Assembly: GCA_024642215.1 (NCBI GenBank)
Contig: JAHEBO010000002.1
Span: 1-32,610, forward strand
DNA length: 32,610 nucleotides
Source: Limnohabitans sp.
Lineage (GTDB): Bacteria > Pseudomonadota > Gammaproteobacteria > Burkholderiales > Burkholderiaceae_C
Reading direction: 5' to 3'
Each line of letters opens with the position of its first letter. Positions within the stretch are counted from its first letter, which is position 1. The position numbers and the translations under genes were made by a program. Under the pieces are notes generated by a model. The model was given only the letters and a program-made list of their open reading frames with translations, was not told the origin of the DNA and ran no database searches. Of this stretch, positions 8,727 through 16,677 are shown piece by piece.

Positions 8727-9785
8727 TCAGTGAATCACTTTGGGATCAAGCGCATCACGCAATGAATCAGTCAGCAGTGACAAAGCCGTCACAAAAATCG
8801 ACATGGCCAAAGTGGCCGACAACAATTGCCACCATTTGCCAACCAATAGATCGTTTTGGGCTTCGGTCAGCATGGTTCCCCATGACACACCATCAACAGG
8901 CACTCCAAATCCCAGAAAGGAAAGAATGACTTCTGCTTTGATGCAAGAAACAGTTAACAAAGAAAACTGAACCAAGATCACATGGCTGACATTGGGCAAG
9001 ATGTGCACAAACATGCGGCGACTGTTAGAGGCACCAATGGCGTCAGCAGCACGCACGTAATCACGGTGGCGATGCTTAAGATACTCGCCGCGCATTAATC
9101 GGTAAGTACCGGTCCAGCCAGTTGTTCCCAAAATAATGACAACGGCCATGGTGCCCTTGGTGTTTAACACGGCAGCAATGGCCAGAATCAGCAAAATGCC
9201 CGGAATGGAATGGAAGACGTTGTAAAGCCAGTTGCTCAAATCGTCCACAATGCCACCATACCAACCCGACACGGCTCCGAGCGCAGCACCTAGTGCTGTC
9301 GCCATCAGTGCTGCAGCCAAACCCACCAAGATGCTGGTCTCAGCACCTTTGATGGTTTTAGATAAAACATCCCTGCCCCATTTGTCAGACCCCATGGGGA
9401 GATGGGTGGCCAAAGCATTGACCGGATCTCCACTGGGCTTCACTGATTTTTGTGCCATTTCCCATTGGGCAGAAATGGGATCCACAACATCCGTTGGTGT
9501 TGGCTCGTAAAACACAACTTCAGGCAACACCTTGGCATCACTAGCAGTTTGGCTGACACCCTGTACCCAGGAGGGTGGCGCATGACTGATGGCCACTTCC
9601 TTTTCCCAATCAGAAGCCAGCGTACCCAATAAGGTACACAGAACAAGCAATAAACTCAAGATGACCGTCAAGCCACTCCATAGGCCCACACGATCAGACT
9701 TGAATCGGCGCCAAGCCAAAGCCCAAGCGCCTTCACTTGCAAAGACTTCAACTTGCGTCGAGGCGCTTGAAATAGTTGTTTGCAT
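8727..9785 (-). CDS. Peptide ABC transporter permease, OppC/DppC-type
   Basis: Inner-membrane permease of 352 residues belonging to the BPD_transp_1 family, second permease of the importer. Seen: an N-terminal helix (about residues 38-60), then a long hydrophilic extracytoplasmic stretch (about 60-130), then MGSDKWGRDVLSKTIKGAETSILVG, the signature opening of DppC/OppC-type core domains. The EAA-type coupling motif follows (DYVRAADAIGASNSRRMFVHILPN), with further membrane segments to the end. It sits 26 bases after the first permease and 25 before the ATPase. The stretch before the core is longer than in ordinary DppC (about 300 residues) and brings the size near that of YejE (341). I see no Shine-Dalgarno before the ATG. 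Confidence 0.93.
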   Translation of the reverse strand: MQTTISSASTQVEVFASEGAWALAWRRFKSDRVGLWSGLTVILSLLLVLCTLLGTLASDWEKEVAISHAPPSWVQGVSQTASDAKVLPEVVFYEPTPTDVVDPISAQWEMAQKSVKPSGDPVNALATHLPMGSDKWGRDVLSKTIKGAETSILVGLAAALMATALGAALGAVSGWYGGIVDDLSNWLYNVFHSIPGILLILAIAAVLNTKGTMAVVIILGTTGWTGTYRLMRGEYLKHRHRDYVRAADAIGASNSRRMFVHILPNVSHVILVQFSLLTVSCIKAEVILSFLGFGVPVDGVSWGTMLTEAQNDLLVGKWWQLLSATLAMSIFVTALSLLTDSLRDALDPKVIH

Positions 9786-9811
9786 AAATTTATAAAAGTA
9801 TCAAGCGCACA

Positions 9812-10750
9812 TCAGCGCAATTGAACACGTGGATCGGTGAAGCGGTACAGCACATCGCCAATCAAATTAAAAACCATGGTGGCCATGGCCACATAAATGG
9901 TGACAGCTTTGATGACCGGAAAATCGCTGCGTTCTACCGCCAAAATAATTTCGCGGCCAACACCCGGTATCCCAAAAAAACGTTCCAATAAAAAGGCGCC
10001 TAACAGCAAACCAGGCAGGTTAGAAATCACAAAAGTTATCACTGGAATCAATGCATTCCGAAGTACGTGGATGAACATCACGCGAGGTTCTGACAAGCCT
10101 TTAGCGCGCGCCGTGCGAACATAGTCTTGGTCCACTTCATCCAAGACAAAACTTCTAAACAAGCGTGTGTTGGGCGCAATGCTGACCAGAAGTCCCAACA
10201 AAATAGGCAAAGGTGCATAGGTGCTGATGTTTTTCCAATAGTTGTCACTCCACCCCTGAACGGGGAACCAGCCCAATTGATAGGCCAGGATGTATTGACC
10301 CAAGATGATGAACACCAAGATGCTGACCGACATCAAAGCCGTAAAGACAACCATCGTGCCTCGGTCGACCGAGGAACCTCGAACCCAAGCAAGGCCAACA
10401 GCCAGCACCAAAGCAAAGATGGTTTCAATCAATAACAAAGGGGCCATAAGCGTCAGAGACGCAGGCAGCCTGGTCGCAAAAATATCGGACACCGACTCAC
10501 CAGTGGTCCAACTGTTGCCAAAGTTAAAAGTGGCAACCTGCTTGACAAAGATCCAGAGTTGAATCGTGAGGGCTTGGTCCAAACCCAGTTCAGCACGAAT
10601 GCTGTCAATTTGCTCTTGGTTTGAAAACAGCCCGGCCAAGACGTAGGCAGGATCGCCCCCAATCCAATTGAACAAGAAAAACACCAGCAGAATGACCCCC
10701 GCCAAAGTTGGAATCATTTGCCAAAGTCGACGCAGGACGTAAGCACTCAT
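9812..10750 (-). CDS. Peptide ABC transporter permease, OppB/DppB-type
   Basis: Inner-membrane permease of 312 residues, first permease of the importer. It opens with the family N-terminus YVLRRLWQMIPTLAGVILLVFFL, then has an extracytoplasmic loop with ELGLDQALTIQ and FNFGNSW. The core contains the EAA coupling motif DYVRTARAKGLSEPRVMFIHVLRNA. The C-terminus FNLIGDVLYRFTDPRVQL is typical of DppB. It is the normal length for DppB and about 50 residues shorter than E. coli YejB. The start is supported by a strong AAGGAG eight bases upstream that overlaps the stop codon of the binding-protein gene. Adjacent genes give it a matching permease, ATPase and binding protein. Confidence 0.94.
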   Translation of the reverse strand: MSAYVLRRLWQMIPTLAGVILLVFFLFNWIGGDPAYVLAGLFSNQEQIDSIRAELGLDQALTIQLWIFVKQVATFNFGNSWTTGESVSDIFATRLPASLTLMAPLLLIETIFALVLAVGLAWVRGSSVDRGTMVVFTALMSVSILVFIILGQYILAYQLGWFPVQGWSDNYWKNISTYAPLPILLGLLVSIAPNTRLFRSFVLDEVDQDYVRTARAKGLSEPRVMFIHVLRNALIPVITFVISNLPGLLLGAFLLERFFGIPGVGREIILAVERSDFPVIKAVTIYVAMATMVFNLIGDVLYRFTDPRVQLR

Positions 10751-10758
10751 GCCCGGAT

Positions 10759-10764
10759 CTCCTT
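10759..10764 (-). promoter_or_regulatory. Ribosome binding site of the OppB-type permease gene
   Basis: AAGGAG (minus strand), eight bases before the ATG at 10750. It overlaps the TAA stop of the upstream binding-protein gene, which fixes the permease start and suggests re-initiation coupling. Confidence 0.75.
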
Positions 10765-12583
10765 AAGGTTTTTGAATGTCATAGTAAATCCAATCTCCCA
10801 GCAACAACGGGTGCTTGCGATAGCCTTCCAATCTTTGATGGCTTAAACGCGTTGCAATGGCCGTGGAACTTAAACCAAGCACACCATTCACTTCCATTAA
10901 GCGGTACATGTTGTGCAAAACACGCGTGCGCTCAGGCCCATCCGGCAATCTTTTTAACTGCTCAAAATAAGCGTCATATTCAGCATTTTCAAAGCAAGCG
11001 TAATTGTTTTGGCCGATGGTTTTGGAATACAACAACTTCATGACAAACTCGGCTTCAGAAGATCTCGTCCAACCCAAAGCCCAAGATGGGATAGCGCATT
11101 GCTTGCCCTGCTTGAGCATTTCTGGAAACTTGTCTTTTTTAACCTTCAAGCGAATGCCCAAGCGATCCATGGACTTTTTCCAAAGCTCATCACGCTCCCT
11201 GTCAATGGACGATGTAGACGAGTAAATGGTAAAAATAAGTGGTTTGCCGTCAGGCATGGACCTGAAACCTTTGGCGTCTTTTTTGTAGCCAAATTGATCC
11301 AGCAACGCATTGGCCGACAAAGGGCTGAATTTGACCAAGCTTTTGTAAGCTGGATCATGACCCGCTATAACGGGCGACACCATTTGCTGGGCCTTGACTG
11401 CCTGCCCTTTGCGAATCACACGAATTTCTTCGTCAACGTCGAAGCCCATGATGATGGCCCGCCGCAAGGCAATCTTCTCGGGTGTGTAGCCACCGATGAC
11501 AGGATCCTTCATGTTGAAAAACTGATAGCGAATATCGGGCTCAACACTTCGGTACATGTTGACACCCTCAGCCACCCAAGTTTGAAGCAAGTCATTTTTT
11601 GGCGTCAATGCTTTTTCTATGAAAGAAGGCGGCACCGCAACCACATCAATTTCCTTGCCGCTAAAGGCGAGCCACATCGACTGAGGCTCTTCGATGATGC
11701 TGACCTCAACACGGCCAATTTGGGGCATCTTGCGCCCTTGCATTTGATTGGCTATTCGCAACTCCACTGGGTTATTGGGAGGTGCTTCAAAACTCCAAAG
11801 GAAGCCTGGATATTCAGGATTTGCTTTTAAGATAATTTTAGAACCGCGAACCCATTTTTCCAGCATGTAAGGACCTGTGCCCACCGGATTGGCCATCAAG
11901 CCCTCAAAACCGTATTTGTCCACGACTTCACGGGCCATGCCGCCGGCAAAAGGATTGGTCAGCAAGGTTAAAAAATTACGGTCTGGCTGAACCAGTTGAA
12001 TGACCAAGGTGTAGCGGTCAATGGCGTAGATGCCAGGGTGCCGTTGGTCATAGTCAAACTTGCCATTGGCAACAGCCCTTTTGCGCGAGTCTGCAAAGCC
12101 CAGAATTTTGTCGTCGAAATCAGAAACTTGAGGACTTCGATTTTTGGGATCGGCATGCCGTAACAAGGTGTAAACAAAATCCTGAGCGGTCAGTTCACGA
12201 CGTTGCCCCTTGAATGCTTCATCAGGCGTAAAAAACAAGCCTTTTTTGACTTTGAATGTATAGGTTTTACCTTCGGCAGACACCTCTGGCATGGACTCCG
12301 CGGCATCTGGCACGATGCGCGTCGGCATGGCCATCCAATCGTAAGTCAACAGAGGCTGAAAAATGGCTGCGGTGATGGTGTTGGAATAGAGATCATTGAC
12401 CCGAACAGGATCAAAACCAGTTTCAGTACTGGGGAATGCGATGCGCAAGACCTTTTCAGGGTCCGCGGGATTGGCTTTGGGGTTAGGACCATTACTGGCC
12501 GCTGCAAAGTTAAAGGCCAGTATCAAGGCAATTCCCATCAAGAACGTTTGATGGCGAAACGCGTTGATGCCGTGAATGGTCAT
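10763..12583 (-). CDS. Periplasmic oligopeptide-type substrate-binding protein (SBP_bac_5 family)
   Basis: Extracellular solute receptor of the importer, cluster of OppA/DppA. Starting at ATG 12583 the product has about 606 residues and a clear Sec signal (RHQ, then FLMGIALILAFNFAAA, cleavage after AAA). The frame is open to 12634, giving 17 more residues, but those would put an unlikely basic tail before the signal. Neither start has a clear ribosome site. Family marks: a mature N-terminus with LRIAFPSTETGFDP, AQDFVYTLLRHADP, NPVGTGPYMLEKWVRGSKIILKANPEY (the SBP_bac_5 hallmark), and a C-terminal lobe ending GDWIYYDIQKP. It does not resemble what I recall of E. coli YejA closely, so the operon is named by class only. 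It is the first gene of the operon, head to head with dcp. Confidence 0.9.
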   Translation of the reverse strand: MTIHGINAFRHQTFLMGIALILAFNFAAASNGPNPKANPADPEKVLRIAFPSTETGFDPVRVNDLYSNTITAAIFQPLLTYDWMAMPTRIVPDAAESMPEVSAEGKTYTFKVKKGLFFTPDEAFKGQRRELTAQDFVYTLLRHADPKNRSPQVSDFDDKILGFADSRKRAVANGKFDYDQRHPGIYAIDRYTLVIQLVQPDRNFLTLLTNPFAGGMAREVVDKYGFEGLMANPVGTGPYMLEKWVRGSKIILKANPEYPGFLWSFEAPPNNPVELRIANQMQGRKMPQIGRVEVSIIEEPQSMWLAFSGKEIDVVAVPPSFIEKALTPKNDLLQTWVAEGVNMYRSVEPDIRYQFFNMKDPVIGGYTPEKIALRRAIIMGFDVDEEIRVIRKGQAVKAQQMVSPVIAGHDPAYKSLVKFSPLSANALLDQFGYKKDAKGFRSMPDGKPLIFTIYSSTSSIDRERDELWKKSMDRLGIRLKVKKDKFPEMLKQGKQCAIPSWALGWTRSSEAEFVMKLLYSKTIGQNNYACFENAEYDAYFEQLKRLPDGPERTRVLHNMYRLMEVNGVLGLSSTAIATRLSHQRLEGYRKHPLLLGDWIYYDIQKP

Positions 12584-12634
12584 TCGACTGAAAGGATTCA
12601 ATTTCTTCACAAAAAACACAGGCATTCTCAACAT

Positions 12635-12802
12635 TTTTTATTCACTGCGACAAGTGTTAAATCATTCAAGCTTGAAGAATAATCTAAATCTAGGGAGCTC
12701 CCTCAGTTTTTTAAGATTGAAGGGTTATTTAAAAGGTTTTGAAGACCTCATCAGGTAAGCCCTTAAATTCTTTTTTTTTGCTTTCCATCCGTAATTCATC
12801 TT
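12635..12802. promoter_or_regulatory. Divergent control region between peptide importer and dcp
   Basis: This A+T-rich stretch separates two divergent transcription units. It holds two perfect 12-base palindromes, TTCAAGCTTGAA at 12665-12676 and AGGGAGCTCCCT at 12692-12703, whose centres are 27 bases apart. A plus-strand promoter candidate (TTGAAG, 18-base spacer, TTAAAT) lies at 12739-12768, and a run of nine T follows at 12771-12779. The palindromes are plausible operator sites; no regulator gene is adjacent. Minus-strand promoter elements are not clear to me. Confidence 0.5.
12739..12768 (+). promoter_or_regulatory. Candidate sigma-70 promoter of dcp
   Basis: TTGAAG at 12739-12744 and TTAAAT at 12763-12768 are separated by 18 bases. 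Transcription would start near 12775, giving a leader of about 28 bases that includes a T-run. No Shine-Dalgarno is visible before ATG 12803. The assignment is by pattern only. Confidence 0.4.
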
Positions 12803-14833
12803 ATGACAAATCCATTATTGCAAACCTGGACAACGCCTTTTGGCATCCCCCCATTTGAGGCCATCAAGCCATTTCACTTTGCTGAAGCTTTTAATCAAGG
12901 ATTGGCCGAACATCAAGCCGAGATAGTGGCCATTGCACAAAATTCCGAGGCCCCCACATTTGACAACACATTGCTAGCTCTCGAAGCGAGTGGCGCGCTG
13001 CTCAATCAAACTTCAAATGTATTTTTCAACCTCAGTTCTTCGCACAGTTCACCAGAGATACAACAGATTGAACGTGACATGGCGCCCAAATTGGCGGCGC
13101 ACTCGGCTGCACTGTATTTAAATGCGGCACTTTTCGATCGCATCCAATCCTTAGCGCATCAAAAAAATCAATTGGATTTGGATTCAGAGTGCGTTCGACT
13201 GATCGATAGATATCATTTAGATTTTGTTCGTGCAGGTGCCAAGTTAAAGGCGGACGATCGAAAAACATTTGCCCAAAATGCCGAAAGAATGGCCAGTTGC
13301 TTCACGACTTTTTCTCAAAATGTACTGGCAGATGAGTCAAGTTTTTGCCTGACGCTCACGCAAGAGGATGAGCTTGCAGGCCTGCCAAGCTTTGTACGCC
13401 ATGCCGCACAAAAACTGGCAAAAGACAGGGGGCTGACACATGCCAATGCACATGCATTTACCTTGTCGCGCTCGTCCATCACGCCCTTCATGACATTCTC
13501 TGAGCGCAGAGATTTAAGACAAACCATGTGGTCCGCTTGGTGCCAACGTGGCGAAAACGCTGGGGCACACAATAACGAACCCATCATGAAAGAAATTCTG
13601 AAGCTCCGATTGGCGCAAGCGCGCCTGCTTGGCTATCAAGATTTCTCTGAATACGCATTGGCCGATACCATGGCAGGCAGCGCACAACAAGCCCGTCAAT
13701 TGTTGACCCGCGTCTGGCAACCTGCCCGACTGAAAGCCCTACAAGAGCGAGAAGACTTGCAAAATCTTTCTGGAATAAACGACTTACAGGCTTGGGATTG
13801 GCATTACTGGACAGAACGCGTTCGAAAAGAAAAATTCGATTTGAACGAAGCCGAAATCAAACCCTATTTGCAGCTAAACAAACTCATGCAAGCCATGTTT
13901 TACGTTGCAAGCCGCTTGTTTGGCGTCAATTTCAAAGAGGTCAACAACATCGAGAAGTATCACGCATCCGTTTCGGGATGGGAAGTTACCAACGCTCAAG
14001 GGCAACACGTTGGTTTATTTTTAAGTGACAATTTTGCACGCAGCTCCAAACGATCCGGGGCATGGATGAGCACCTACCGAGACCCCATGCACCTTAGCAC
14101 TTCGGTACGCCCCATTGTGGTCAACAACAACAACTTTTCGCAAGGTCCTGAAGGTCAGCCCACCTTGCTGAGCTTAGACGATGCCCGGACCTTGTTCCAC
14201 GAGTTTGGCCATGGTCTGCATGGCTTGCTCTCACAAGTACGATTTCCCAGATTGTCTGGCACCAGTGTCTTACGAGACTTTGTTGAGTTCCCTTCACAGG
14301 TCTACGAAAATTGGCTAATGCAACCGCAAATTTTGAAACAATTTGCGCTCCATGCAGAAACAGGACAGCCCATGCCCGATGCCCTGATTCAAAAGATTTT
14401 GGCTGCGCAAACATTCAATCAAGGATTCGCAACGGTCGAATACGTCTCTTCGGCGCTGGTCGACTTGGCACTGCATGAAACGACGCAATTGGATGCTTTA
14501 GATTTCAAGGCATTTGAAGCTGCGACTCTGAAATCGATTGACATGCCACCTGCCATTGGCATGCGACACCGATTGCCACACTTTTCTCATCTGTTTTCAT
14601 CCAACAGTTACGCGTCGGCTTACTATGTCTACATGTGGGCCGAGGTGTTGGACGCAGATGGGTTTGATGCATTTTTGGAAACCGGTGATTTATTTGCAGC
14701 AGAACCAGCTCAAAAGTTATACGAGCACATTTACTCAGCAGGCAATAAACAAGACCCCATGCAGGCCTACATTGCGTTCAGGGGACGGGCGCCTACAGTT
14801 GAGCCCTTGCTGACAAAGCGTGGGCTGGCTTAG
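12803..14833 (+). CDS. dcp: Peptidyl-dipeptidase Dcp (M3 family zinc metallopeptidase)
   Basis: Zinc peptidase of 676 residues that removes dipeptides from the C-terminus of oligopeptides. The catalytic motif HEFGH is at 466-470 and the third zinc ligand Glu is near 495 in RDFVEFPSQ. Dcp is preferred over oligopeptidase A (PrlC) because the sequence around the site (LSGTSVLRDFVEFPSQ) and several stretches (WDWHYWTERVRKEKFDL, LDSECVRLID) match what I recall of E. coli Dcp, whereas PrlC has AVELPSQ there. The C-terminal FSHLFSSNSYASAYYVYMWAEVLDADGF block is common to M3 enzymes. No signal peptide, so it is cytoplasmic (Dcp is also reported as partly periplasmic in E. coli). It is divergent from the peptide importer, a natural partnership: imported peptides become dipeptides for further breakdown. 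The start lacks a Shine-Dalgarno. Confidence 0.88.
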   Translation: MTNPLLQTWTTPFGIPPFEAIKPFHFAEAFNQGLAEHQAEIVAIAQNSEAPTFDNTLLALEASGALLNQTSNVFFNLSSSHSSPEIQQIERDMAPKLAAHSAALYLNAALFDRIQSLAHQKNQLDLDSECVRLIDRYHLDFVRAGAKLKADDRKTFAQNAERMASCFTTFSQNVLADESSFCLTLTQEDELAGLPSFVRHAAQKLAKDRGLTHANAHAFTLSRSSITPFMTFSERRDLRQTMWSAWCQRGENAGAHNNEPIMKEILKLRLAQARLLGYQDFSEYALADTMAGSAQQARQLLTRVWQPARLKALQEREDLQNLSGINDLQAWDWHYWTERVRKEKFDLNEAEIKPYLQLNKLMQAMFYVASRLFGVNFKEVNNIEKYHASVSGWEVTNAQGQHVGLFLSDNFARSSKRSGAWMSTYRDPMHLSTSVRPIVVNNNNFSQGPEGQPTLLSLDDARTLFHEFGHGLHGLLSQVRFPRLSGTSVLRDFVEFPSQVYENWLMQPQILKQFALHAETGQPMPDALIQKILAAQTFNQGFATVEYVSSALVDLALHETTQLDALDFKAFEAATLKSIDMPPAIGMRHRLPHFSHLFSSNSYASAYYVYMWAEVLDADGFDAFLETGDLFAAEPAQKLYEHIYSAGNKQDPMQAYIAFRGRAPTVEPLLTKRGLA

Positions 14834-14850
14834 TGACATCCAATTTAGGC

Positions 14851-14878
14851 AAAAAAAAGCCCCGAATAATTCGGGGCT
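14851..14878 (-). terminator. Rho-independent terminator of the branched-chain amino-acid binding protein gene
   Basis: Read on the minus strand: inverted repeat AGCCCCGAAT / ATTCGGGGCT (14858-14878) followed by eight T (14851-14858 complement). On the plus strand the stem is not followed by T, so it serves the minus-strand gene first; it may still stall dcp transcription. Confidence 0.88.
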
Positions 14879-14925
14879 GATGTTGAGGCCCAAGGGCCCC
14901 AAGCTTCGAGAAGCTGATCGTGTGA

Positions 14926-16092
14926 TTAACGAACCACAGCGATTTGTTCGCGCTTACCAGCTTTGTAAGTGTACAAAGTGAGTGCGCCGTTTTTGATGTC
15001 GCCTTTTTCGTCAAAAGCGATGTTGCCTGTCACGCCTTTGTAATTGATCGCTTTCAAAGCTGGCAAGTACTTGGCTGGGTCAGAAGAACCGGCTGTGACC
15101 ATGGCTTGGGCCATGACTTTGACAGCGTCATAAACGTAAGGTGCATACACTTGCACGTCGGCATTGAACTTGGCTTTGAAGTCTGCACGGAACTTGTCCA
15201 TGCCAGCTTTTTGTTCGCCTTCAACACCACCGGCTTCGGCGCAGAACACGTTTTCGTCGGCCATGCCTTCAGCAGCCAACTTGGCCAATTCGGATGTGCA
15301 GATGCCGTCGCCGCCCATGAACTTGGCGTTGATGCCGAGTTGTTTCATTTGCTTAAGCATAGGGCCAGCAACAGCGTCCATACCGCCGAAGAACACAACG
15401 TCAGGCTTCTTGCCTTTGAGTGTGGTGAGGATGGAGTTGAAGTCGGATGCTTTGTCGGTTGTGAACTCGTGGCCGACCAGGTTGCCACCGGCTGCTTTCA
15501 CTGCTTTTTCGAATTCTTCTGCAACGCCTTGGCCGTAAGCTGTACGGTCGTCGATCACGGCAATGTTTTTACCTTTGAGCGTTTCAACAGCGTACTTGCC
15601 CAATGTGCCACCCAAGTGCACGTCGTCAGCGACAACGCGGAACGCACCAGCGTAACCTTGGCGTGTGTACTTTGGATTGGTAGCGGATGGGGAAATCTGG
15701 GGAATACCCGCTGCGTTGTACAACTGAGAAGCCGGAATGGTGGTACCGGAGTTCAAGTGACCGATCACGCCTTGCACTTTGGCATCGACCAATTTTTGAG
15801 CGGCAGCAGTGCCTTGCTTTGGATCAGCAGCGTCGTCTTCGGCCAACAACTCAAATTTGACAGCTTTGTCACCGATTTTGATGCCAGCAGCATTCAATTC
15901 TTCGATCGCCATTTTGGCGCCGTTTTCGTTGTCTTTACCCAAGTGGGCAATGGCACCGCTGGTAGGGCCAACGTGGCCGATTTTGATAACTTGAGCGTCA
16001 TCACCACCTTTTTTGCCACAGGCAACAAGGGTCAGGACAACTGCAGCCACAGCAACAGCTGTCAAAGGGGTCTTAAGGGAAGACAAGTTCAT
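14926..16092 (-). CDS. Branched-chain amino-acid ABC transporter substrate-binding lipoprotein (LivJ-like)
   Basis: Peripla_BP_6 family receptor of 388 residues for leucine/isoleucine/valine or a related amino acid or amide. The N-terminus ends in a lipobox LVAC with Cys25 and Gly at +2, so the mature protein is probably a lipoprotein rather than a free periplasmic protein. Seen: IKIGHVGPTSGAIAHLGKDNENGAKMAIEELNAAGI at the start of lobe 1, IGHLNSGTTIPASQLYNAAGIPQISPSATNP in the ligand-binding region, and VFFGGMDAVAGPMLKQMKQLGI in lobe 2. GGAG six bases before the ATG supports the start. No permease (LivH/M) or ATPase (LivG/F) genes are adjacent, so partners lie elsewhere. The gene has its own strong terminator, and its even codon usage leaves a long open frame on the opposite strand, consistent with high expression. 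Confidence 0.92.
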   Translation of the reverse strand: MNLSSLKTPLTAVAVAAVVLTLVACGKKGGDDAQVIKIGHVGPTSGAIAHLGKDNENGAKMAIEELNAAGIKIGDKAVKFELLAEDDAADPKQGTAAAQKLVDAKVQGVIGHLNSGTTIPASQLYNAAGIPQISPSATNPKYTRQGYAGAFRVVADDVHLGGTLGKYAVETLKGKNIAVIDDRTAYGQGVAEEFEKAVKAAGGNLVGHEFTTDKASDFNSILTTLKGKKPDVVFFGGMDAVAGPMLKQMKQLGINAKFMGGDGICTSELAKLAAEGMADENVFCAEAGGVEGEQKAGMDKFRADFKAKFNADVQVYAPYVYDAVKVMAQAMVTAGSSDPAKYLPALKAINYKGVTGNIAFDEKGDIKNGALTLYTYKAGKREQIAVVR

Positions 16093-16098
16093 TCAATG

Positions 16099-16102
16099 CT
16101 CC
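16099..16102 (-). promoter_or_regulatory. Ribosome binding site of the LivJ-like gene
   Basis: GGAG on the minus strand, six bases before the ATG at 16092. It is one of the clearer Shine-Dalgarno sites in the window and fixes the start. Further upstream (16118-16134) is a small inverted repeat TTGCTT-N5-AAGCAA in the leader or promoter region, of unknown role. Confidence 0.7.
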
Positions 16103-16215
16103 GAAATTAATAGGGGTTTGCTTCAATCAAGCAAGCCTGAACAATAACGCAAAATTGAAGGCTATTAAAGAGGCTTTTCATGGATTAAGGCTCTTTTTTT
16201 AACAAAAAACAGGGC

Positions 16216-16659
16216 TCAAGCAGCTGGGCTGGCCGCCAAGTCGTACCGATTGATGACAAATCCCAGCTGTGTGTAGTGCTTCCACCGTTGACGGGCATTG
16301 ACCTTGTCCTCGTCCTCGGGGCCAACCACTTCAATCAATCGCGCTAACTGATTCAAATCTGATGGCACAGAATGATTTAAATTTAAATAAACATCCAGTT
16401 TCGGCAATTGCCGCAGGGCGGTCCAATCCTCTGCCATCACAATGCTTGATCGACTGACACGTTCAGGTGAATCAGTGATCAAGCAATGCGACACAAAATC
16501 TGTGGCAGCAAGTTGCCACAAGGATTGATTCAAACGATGGCCGCTGTCGGCATCGCACCATACGCCCACTCGCTTCCCCTGCGCATTTGCTTTGCGCAAC
16601 AAACGGCTGATGTACAGCCATTTGTCAGGGGCATTGAAGTGAAAATCTACTTGCGTCAT
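16216..16659 (-). CDS. holC: DNA polymerase III chi subunit
   Basis: Clamp-loader accessory subunit that binds psi (HolD) and single-stranded DNA binding protein at the replication fork. The 147-residue protein is the usual length. The N-terminus VDFHFNAPDKWLYISRLLRKA, the GKRVGVWCDAD strand, the conserved Trp-containing segment LNQSLWQLAATDFVSHCL, and the C-terminal ARQRWKHYTQLGFVINRYDL are all as expected for HolC. It follows pepA by 18 bases on the same strand; pepA-holC is also the order in E. coli, which supports the call. No clear terminator is seen between it and the LivJ-like gene; the hairpin AAAGAG...CTCTTT at about 16168-16197 is weak. Confidence 0.93.
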   Translation of the reverse strand: MTQVDFHFNAPDKWLYISRLLRKANAQGKRVGVWCDADSGHRLNQSLWQLAATDFVSHCLITDSPERVSRSSIVMAEDWTALRQLPKLDVYLNLNHSVPSDLNQLARLIEVVGPEDEDKVNARQRWKHYTQLGFVINRYDLAASPAA

Positions 16660-16677
16660 TGGCGATGCACGGTCGAA

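Noticed and set aside
11009..11830. Plus-strand 273-residue open frame inside the substrate-binding protein gene
   Set aside because: Antisense shadow; the minus-strand frame has clear SBP_bac_5 motifs and operon context, and the plus-strand product shows no domain.
14944..16110. Long 388-residue open frame on the plus strand, fully opposite the LivJ-like gene
   Set aside because: It mirrors the real gene in length and position, is Phe/Val/Cys-rich without recognisable motifs, and is explained by biased codon use in the opposite-strand gene, which has a lipobox, ribosome site and terminator.
16118..16134. Inverted repeat TTGCTT-N5-AAGCAA upstream of the LivJ-like gene as an intrinsic terminator
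   Set aside because: The stem is short and A+T-rich, lies between the promoter area and the ribosome site, and has no T-run, so it is not a convincing terminator; noted only in passing.
16168..16197. Hairpin AAAGAG...CTCTTT as a terminator for holC
   Set aside because: The stem is only six bases before a mismatch and the loop is large; not strong enough to list as a feature.
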